From: an uncultured Oscillibacter sp. | GTDB lineage: Bacteria > Bacillota > Clostridia > Oscillospirales > Oscillospiraceae | Length of the DNA stretch: 8,867 nucleotides | NCBI GenBank assembly: GCA_946183715.1 | Contig: CAMHDB010000069.1 | Span: forward strand, 1 to 8,867 | Reading direction: 5' to 3' | Shown here: one piece after another, positions 5,758 to 8,867 of the stretch | Layout: every line of letters begins with the position of its first letter | Position numbering within the stretch: the first letter of the stretch is position 1 | Notes under the pieces: generated by a model | Databases searched by the model: none | Seen by the model: the letters and a program-made list of their open reading frames with translations, nothing else | What the model was told of the DNA's origin: nothing | Program-made: the position numbers and the translations under genes

Positions 5758-6684
5758 ATGTCCATTCCGAAGTATAACGAACTCTATTTTCCGGTACTGG
5801 AGTCGTTGTCTGACGGAGAAAGCCACACGATACGAGAAATTGCTGACATCATTTCTCCGCGTGTCGGCATTACGCCGGAAGAAAGGCAACAGGAATTACT
5901 CGCCAGTGGTCAACCTGTGTATTATAGCCGCATTAGCTGGGCTTGCACGTATTTGAAAAAAGCGCAACTGATTGAAAATACGAAGCGCGGCTATTATCGC
6001 TTGACGCACGAGGGACGGCAAGTCTTTCTCAATCCTCCCGCAGTTTTAGACCACCATTTCCTGTGTCAGTTTCCTTCTTTTCAGGAGTTTTACAGGCGCA
6101 AGGCGACACCAACCGATGACCCTTCATCGCAAATTTCCTTGGAGACCTTGGAAACGAACGAGACGCCCAATGACCGCATGGAACGGGCCTATTCCGAACT
6201 CAATGACAAACTCGCCGAAGAACTGCTCGCGGAAATTATGGCGAAAGATTCCGACTTCTTTGAGGAATTGGTCGTAAAGCTGTTGTTGAAGATGGGCTAT
6301 GGCGGTTCCGCTTCCGATTCCGGTTTCCGGACGCAGAGAACCAACGACGGCGGCATTGACGGCGTAATCCGGGAGGATAAACTGGGCTTTGACCAGATTT
6401 ACATTCAGGCGAAACGCTGGGACCCGGAAACTTCTATCAGCCGCCCGGAAATTCAAAAGTTTTCCGGCGCGTTACAGGAAGTGAAGGCCTCCAAGGGCTT
6501 GTTTATCACTACGGCGAAATTTTCCGAGGGGGCCAAGACTTCGGCGGAAAGACAGCGCATTGTTTTGGTAGACGGAACCCGCCTGACAAAGTTGATGGTG
6601 GAATACAATGTAGGCGTCTCCACTATCGCGAAATACGAAATCAAAGCGATTGATTCTGACTTTTTCAACAATGAAAAGGCATGA
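5758..6684 (+). CDS. mrr: Mrr-family restriction endonuclease (type IV-like)
   Basis: At 308 residues it matches full-length Mrr proteins, which cut modified (typically methylated) foreign DNA. The N-terminal part (about 1-95) is a winged-helix Mrr_N-type DNA-binding domain, including YYSRISWACTYLKKAQLIE and the wing-like RGYYRLTHEG (78-87). A polar linker (about 115-145) leads to the Mrr catalytic domain: FFEELVVKLLLKMGYG (167-182), GGIDG with Asp201 (198-202), and QAKRW with Gln217 and Lys219, together the D-QxK form of the PD-(D/E)xK nuclease core. The late phrases GLFITTAKFS (247-256) and LVDGTRLTKLM (270-280) are also typical. All catalytic residues are present. No methylase or specificity gene is nearby, so it is an orphan. 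GC over the first 540 bases (5761-6300) is about 48% by hand count, against about 60-65% in sampled lines of hisS and aspS, which suggests recent acquisition. An AAAGGAG site (5743-5749) lies 8 nt before the ATG; gaps to hisS and aspS are 29 and 22 nt. Confidence 0.92.
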   Translation: MSIPKYNELYFPVLESLSDGESHTIREIADIISPRVGITPEERQQELLASGQPVYYSRISWACTYLKKAQLIENTKRGYYRLTHEGRQVFLNPPAVLDHHFLCQFPSFQEFYRRKATPTDDPSSQISLETLETNETPNDRMERAYSELNDKLAEELLAEIMAKDSDFFEELVVKLLLKMGYGGSASDSGFRTQRTNDGGIDGVIREDKLGFDQIYIQAKRWDPETSISRPEIQKFSGALQEVKASKGLFITTAKFSEGAKTSAERQRIVLVDGTRLTKLMVEYNVGVSTIAKYEIKAIDSDFFNNEKA

Positions 6685-6691
6685 ATCCAAG

Positions 6692-6697
6692 AAAGGA
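6692..6697 (+). promoter_or_regulatory. Ribosome binding site that decides the aspS start
   Basis: AAAGGA lies 9 nt upstream of the ATG at 6707, just after the mrr stop. The same frame is open back to an ATG at 6650 and another at 6671, but both lie inside mrr and would add residues absent from AspRS proteins. The ATG at 6702 is out of frame and stops at once. The start at 6707 gives the usual N-terminus (THTCGELRLSD). Confidence 0.8.
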
Positions 6698-6706
6698 CAT
6701 CATGAC

Positions 6707-8476
6707 ATGACGCAATCGAGAACGCATACCTGCGGGGAACTGCGGCTTTCCGACGCCGGGAAGCGCGTCAAACTCTGCGGGTGGATGGAGAATGTACGCG
6801 TTGTATCGGCAAGCCTGGCCTTCGTGGTCTTGCGCGACTTCTACGGCACTACGCAGGCCGTCGCCGAGACCGAGGAACTTGTCAGCACGTTCAAGGCGAT
6901 TACGAAAGAATCGACGATTTCCATAGAGGGCACCGTGCGCGAGCGCGGCAACAAGAATCCGAAACAGGCCACGGGCGACATTGAGGTCGTGCCGGAGCGC
7001 GTGGAGGTACTGGGCCGCTGTCGCTACAACGAACTGCCCTTCCAGATTAACCGGAGCCGCGAGGCCGACGAGGCACAGCGTTTGAAATATCGCTATCTCG
7101 ACTTGCGCAACCCGGAGGTCAAAAACAACATCGTGTTGCGCTGTCAAGTCACGGCGGCGCTCCGTCAGGCCATGATGGAGCACGGCTTTCTGGAAATCAC
7201 GACGCCAATTCTTACGGCGTCCTCCCCGGAGGGCGCGCGAGATTACCTAGTCCCGGCGCGGAACCACCCCGGCAAATTCTACGCACTGCCGCAGGCCCCG
7301 CAACAGTTCAAGCAACTGCTCATGACTTCCGGTTTCGACCGCTATTTCCAAATGGCGCCCTGTTTCCGCGACGAGGACGCCCGCGCCGACCGTTCCCCGG
7401 GCGAGTTCTACCAGCTCGACATGGAAATGGCGTTCGCCACGCAGGACGACGTATTCGCCGTGATTGAGGACGTACTGCCGCCCGTGTTCGCGAAATACGG
7501 ACTGTACAGCCGCGCGTCGGCGGCCCCGTTCGTGCGGATTCCGTACCGGGAGGCTATGGAGACCTACGGCACTGACAAGCCCGATTTGCGTATCGACCTG
7601 AGAGTGCAGGACGTGACGGAGCTGTTGTCGGACTGCGGTTTCGGGCCGTTCGCGGAGGGGCCTGTCAAGGCGGTCGTGGTGTCGGACTTCCACGAGGCGC
7701 GCAAGTGGATTGACCGCACGTTATCCTCTGTGGAGGTGGTGTCGGGCGGCAAGGCGTACTGGTTCCGCCTCGACGACAAGGGACAGGCCGTCGGCGGGAT
7801 ATCGAAGTTTATCGCGCCGATTCAGGAGAAAGTCGCCGCCGCGCTGGACTTGCGGCCCGATACATTTGTAGCGCTGGCGTCGGGCAAGGGCGCGCTCAAA
7901 ACCGCCGGGGTACTCGTCAAGACGCTGGGCGCGGTGGTGCCCGGGCACATGGACAAGGAGCAGTATTCGTTCTGCTGGATAGTCGATTTTCCCATGTACG
8001 AAATCGGGGAGGAATCCGGGGAACTCGAATTTTGCCACAATCCTTTTTCAATGCCGTCGGGCGGGCTGGACGTACTCGAACGCGCTCACCGGGGCGAACT
8101 CGACCCGTTGACGATTACCGCCGACCAGTACGACCTGGTCTGCAACGGCGTGGAGCTGTCGTCGGGGGCGGTACGCAACCACGACCCGGAAATCATGGTG
8201 CGGGCCTTTGAACTGGTACGGCTCGGCGAGGCGGATGTCAAGGCGAAATTCCCGGCGATGTACAACGCCTTCTGCTACGGCGCGCCGCCACACGCCGGAA
8301 TCGCGCCCGGACTTGACAGAATGGTGATGTTGCTGTCGGGCGAGGAATCCATACGGGAAATCATCCCGTTCCCGATGAACAAGAACGCGGCGGATATCAT
8401 GATGGACGCGCCGGGAACGGTCACGGAAAAGCAGTTACAGGAACTGCATATTGCGATAGTGGAGGATTCGGACTGA
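6707..8476 (+). CDS. aspS: Aspartyl-tRNA synthetase, bacterial type
   Basis: A complete 589-residue synthetase, the normal length for bacterial AspRS, charging tRNA-Asp. It has an N-terminal OB-fold anticodon-binding domain (about 8-105), the linker phrase RLKYRYLDLR (125-134), SPEGARDYLVP (173-183), motif 2 CFRDEDARADRSPGEFYQLDME (219-240), GTDKPDLR (288-295), the bacterial GAD-type insertion (about 296-420), HNPFSMPSGG (444-453), and motif 3 GIAPGLDRMVML (531-542). In the OB fold the segment after GW reads MENVRVVSASLAFVVLRD, whereas E. coli has an RRRDLG-containing segment; this region contacts the anticodon, so discrimination between tRNA-Asp and tRNA-Asn cannot be read off directly. The gene sits 22 nt after mrr and overlaps the next start codon by one base, so it is translationally coupled to larC. 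Confidence 0.97.
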   Translation: MTQSRTHTCGELRLSDAGKRVKLCGWMENVRVVSASLAFVVLRDFYGTTQAVAETEELVSTFKAITKESTISIEGTVRERGNKNPKQATGDIEVVPERVEVLGRCRYNELPFQINRSREADEAQRLKYRYLDLRNPEVKNNIVLRCQVTAALRQAMMEHGFLEITTPILTASSPEGARDYLVPARNHPGKFYALPQAPQQFKQLLMTSGFDRYFQMAPCFRDEDARADRSPGEFYQLDMEMAFATQDDVFAVIEDVLPPVFAKYGLYSRASAAPFVRIPYREAMETYGTDKPDLRIDLRVQDVTELLSDCGFGPFAEGPVKAVVVSDFHEARKWIDRTLSSVEVVSGGKAYWFRLDDKGQAVGGISKFIAPIQEKVAAALDLRPDTFVALASGKGALKTAGVLVKTLGAVVPGHMDKEQYSFCWIVDFPMYEIGEESGELEFCHNPFSMPSGGLDVLERAHRGELDPLTITADQYDLVCNGVELSSGAVRNHDPEIMVRAFELVRLGEADVKAKFPAMYNAFCYGAPPHAGIAPGLDRMVMLLSGEESIREIIPFPMNKNAADIMMDAPGTVTEKQLQELHIAIVEDSD

Positions 8477-8867
8477 TGGGGAGAGCGTTATATTTTGAGT
8501 GCGGCGCGGGAATCAGCGGCGACATGACGGTCGCGGCGCTGTTAGACCTCGGCGCGGACAGGGACGCCTTGGAGCGTATGCTGGACAGTCTGCCGCTGGA
8601 GGGCGTGCGGGCGGAAATCGGGCGCGTAAAAAAGGCGGGGCTGGATGTCTGCGACTTCTCGGTGATACTCCCGGAGGACAACCACGACCACGATATGGAG
8701 TACCTATACGGGCATGAACATCATCACGACCATGAACACGAACACCATCACCCGCACGACCATGAACATGAACACGGCCACGACCATGGGCACCATCACG
8801 AACACCGGGGACTGTCCGAAGTGTTAGACATCCTCGGCCAACTCGACATGACCCCGACGGCGTGGGA
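8476..8867 (+). CDS. larC: LarC-like nickel-insertion protein for the nickel-pincer cofactor, 5' part
   Basis: The first 130 codons are seen; the frame runs off the right edge. The N-terminus ALYFECGAGISGDM (4-17) is the hallmark of the LarC/DUF111 family (usually YFDCxxGISGDM). LarC inserts nickel into the pyridinium bisthiocarboxylate mononucleotide in a CTP-dependent step, producing the nickel-pincer cofactor used by lactate racemase and related enzymes. A His-rich stretch at residues 70-110 holds 21 His in 41 residues, mostly alternating with Asp, Glu or Gly; such a stretch is known in LarC and suits nickel storage or binding. The ATG overlaps the aspS stop (TGATG, 8474-8478), with a GGAGG site at 8461-8465 inside aspS, 10 nt upstream. 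In Lactiplantibacillus plantarum LarC is completed by a programmed frameshift between larC1 and larC2; whether that holds here lies beyond the window. No other lar gene is visible. Confidence 0.92.
   Translation, partial: MGRALYFECGAGISGDMTVAALLDLGADRDALERMLDSLPLEGVRAEIGRVKKAGLDVCDFSVILPEDNHDHDMEYLYGHEHHHDHEHEHHHPHDHEHEHGHDHGHHHEHRGLSEVLDILGQLDMTPTAW

Noticed and set aside
6650..6706. Longer aspS start at 6650 or 6671, overlapping mrr
   Set aside because: The added residues are not part of AspRS, and the ribosome binding site at 6692-6697 points to the ATG at 6707.
5729..6706. Mobile element or toxin-antitoxin module around mrr
   Set aside because: No integrase, transposase, inverted ends, target duplications or small partner gene can be seen; only one coding frame fills the interval.
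8713..8805. CAC/CAT-rich repetitive stretch as a DNA tandem repeat or CRISPR-like array
   Set aside because: The repetition follows codon phase and encodes the His-rich stretch of LarC; there are no equal-length repeats and spacers.

Overview
The window looks like chromosomal DNA from a fairly high-GC member of the Firmicutes, most likely class Clostridia, family Oscillospiraceae/Ruminococcaceae or close. The reasons are strong AGGAGG-type ribosome binding sites in front of most genes, sigma-A-type promoters, HisRS and AspRS subtypes of the kind I associate with gut Clostridia, and the gene mix (MinD next to methylglyoxal synthase, CadA-type ATPase with a separate HMA protein, LarC). The assignment is an inference from gene content and protein flavour; no rRNA or tRNA marker is present.

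Layout. Positions 1-783 hold the 3' part of a plus-strand multispanning membrane protein of the YjiH/nucleoside-recognition (Gate) family, cut by the left edge. It meets, tail to tail with a 2-bp gap, a minus-strand metal-export operon: a small HMA metallochaperone-like protein (2919-2701) followed by a Zn/Cd/Pb-type P1B ATPase (2672-786) that has no HMA domain of its own. The 227-bp divergent intergenic region 2920-3146 carries a perfect-consensus minus-strand promoter (TTGACA, 17 bp, TATAAT), a 26-bp inverted-repeat operator of ArsR/SmtB 12-2-12 layout just downstream of it, and a good plus-strand promoter (TTTACA, 17 bp, TATACT).

From 3147 to the right edge all genes are on the plus strand and tightly packed (gaps of 18-29 nt, then a 1-nt overlap), so they are probably one transcription unit: a MinD-like ATPase, a divergent methylglyoxal synthase homologue, hisS, an Mrr-family restriction endonuclease, aspS, and the 5' part of larC (nickel-pincer cofactor synthesis), cut by the right edge.

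How they fit together: the left half is a metal-responsive export unit whose regulator is not in the window. The right half is a housekeeping operon (two aminoacyl-tRNA synthetases normally adjacent in Firmicutes) into which a lower-GC orphan Mrr endonuclease gene has been placed cleanly, with its own ribosome binding site and no visible mobile-element debris. The observations most worth following are the Mrr insertion, the loss of catalytic residues in the methylglyoxal synthase homologue, and the metal operator without a cognate regulator. I did not find a convincing new multi-gene defence or signalling system here.
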